This document shows positions 63,840 through 64,000 of a DNA stretch of 64,000 nt, in pieces. Position 1 is the first letter of the stretch. Each line of letters opens with the position of its first letter. Source of the stretch: UBA2377 sp964525935 (GTDB taxonomy: Bacteria > Verrucomicrobiota > Verrucomicrobiia > Opitutales > Opitutaceae); contig CAZGJZ010000001.1 in assembly GCA_964525935.1 (NCBI GenBank), positions 310,001 through 374,000 on the forward strand, in the 5' to 3' direction. A model generated the notes under the pieces. The model saw only the letters and a list, made by a program, of their open reading frames with translations. It searched no databases and was not told the origin of the DNA. The position numbers and the translations under genes are program-made.

Positions 63840-64000
63840 ATGACCGAACTCCTCATCATCAAACCCTCTTCCCTCGGCGACATCGTGCACGGCCTGCAGG
63901 TGGCGACGTCGTTGAAGGCGCAGTGCGAGGGGTTGCGCATCTCGTGGGTGGTGCGGGACATCTTCGCGCCGATCGTGCGCGCGTGTGAGGCGGTGGACAA
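63840..64000 (+). CDS. GT9 heptosyltransferase (WaaC/WaaF type), N-terminal part
   Basis: The first 53 residues, cut by the window edge. MTELLIIKPSSLGDIVHGLQ is the canonical N-terminus of lipopolysaccharide heptosyltransferases, with the G-D-I acceptor-site motif, followed by ISWVVRDIFAPIVRACEAVD. It is divergent from the LpxL-heptosyltransferase fusion, so the two define an LPS core locus extending to the right. WaaC (heptosyltransferase I) is slightly favoured by the KPSSLGDIVH form. Confidence 0.88.
   Translation, partial: MTELLIIKPSSLGDIVHGLQVATSLKAQCEGLRISWVVRDIFAPIVRACEAVD

Overview
This is a GC-rich, densely coding bacterial chromosome segment, most probably from a Verrucomicrobiota member of the Opitutaceae type. 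The evidence is a 51-residue small basic protein of the Verrucomicrobia/Chlamydiae type, a double-length four-ATPase UvrA like that of chlamydiae, an ileS-(DksA-like)-lspA cluster, an OpcA homologue next to zwf, and few recognisable Shine-Dalgarno motifs. No gene-free stretch exceeds about 250 bases. There is no phage, plasmid, transposase, CRISPR array or rRNA. Almost everything is housekeeping, so this is core chromosome.

Layout. 1-7.7 kb: tail of a flavin-linked oxidase, a DHA2 exporter, then smc and an unknown membrane-anchored TPR protein. 7.7-10.4 kb: a GAF-GspE/PilB ATPase and YraN. 10.5-15.2 kb: zwf-opcA (pentose phosphate entry), an SGNH hydrolase and two small proteins. 15.2-20 kb: tyrS, peroxiredoxin, aconitase. 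20-22.2 kb: a STAS protein and a GAF-SpoIIE phosphatase, probably one partner-switching pair. 22.3-24.9 kb: trpB, a four-helix (S23-type) gene framed by repeats, and yicC. 24.9-29.3 kb: ileS, DksA-like, lspA. 29.4-32.9 kb: hemF-hemE-hemG, the oxygen-dependent end of haem synthesis. 33-42.5 kb: NicO-like membrane protein, D-Ala-D-Ala carboxypeptidase, DUF1573 protein, TPR protein, rhomboid, prfC, di-haem cytochrome c, RlmI-like methyltransferase and a secreted coiled-coil protein. 42.7-45.8 kb: enolase, an ankyrin variant, a receiver protein. 45.9-53.7 kb: giant uvrA, a DeoR regulator, a glycosyltransferase. 53.7-60 kb: 4TM holin-like protein, lpdA, tRNA-Arg(CCG), DedA, small basic protein, cutA, rpoZ, smpB-thrB, a receiver, trmL. 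60-64 kb: a fused oligopeptide ABC ATPase, an LpxL-heptosyltransferase fusion and the start of a second heptosyltransferase.

The most unusual signal is not a gene. About fourteen short arrays, mostly five degenerate seven-base units (about 35 bp), are scattered from 23.5 to 62.3 kb. They use at least six different unit sequences but keep the seven-base period. Seven lie in frame inside uvrA, one each inside lspA and the LpxL-heptosyltransferase gene, and two inverted pairs bracket the S23-type gene and the lspA start. Related arrays with 6-, 8-, 9- and 10-base periods sit between genes. A separate 28-base exact repeat occurs inside hemG and beside tRNA-Arg, and two families of GC-rich REP-like hairpins lie between genes. 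Together they look like an active short-repeat ecology that tolerates insertion in essential genes.
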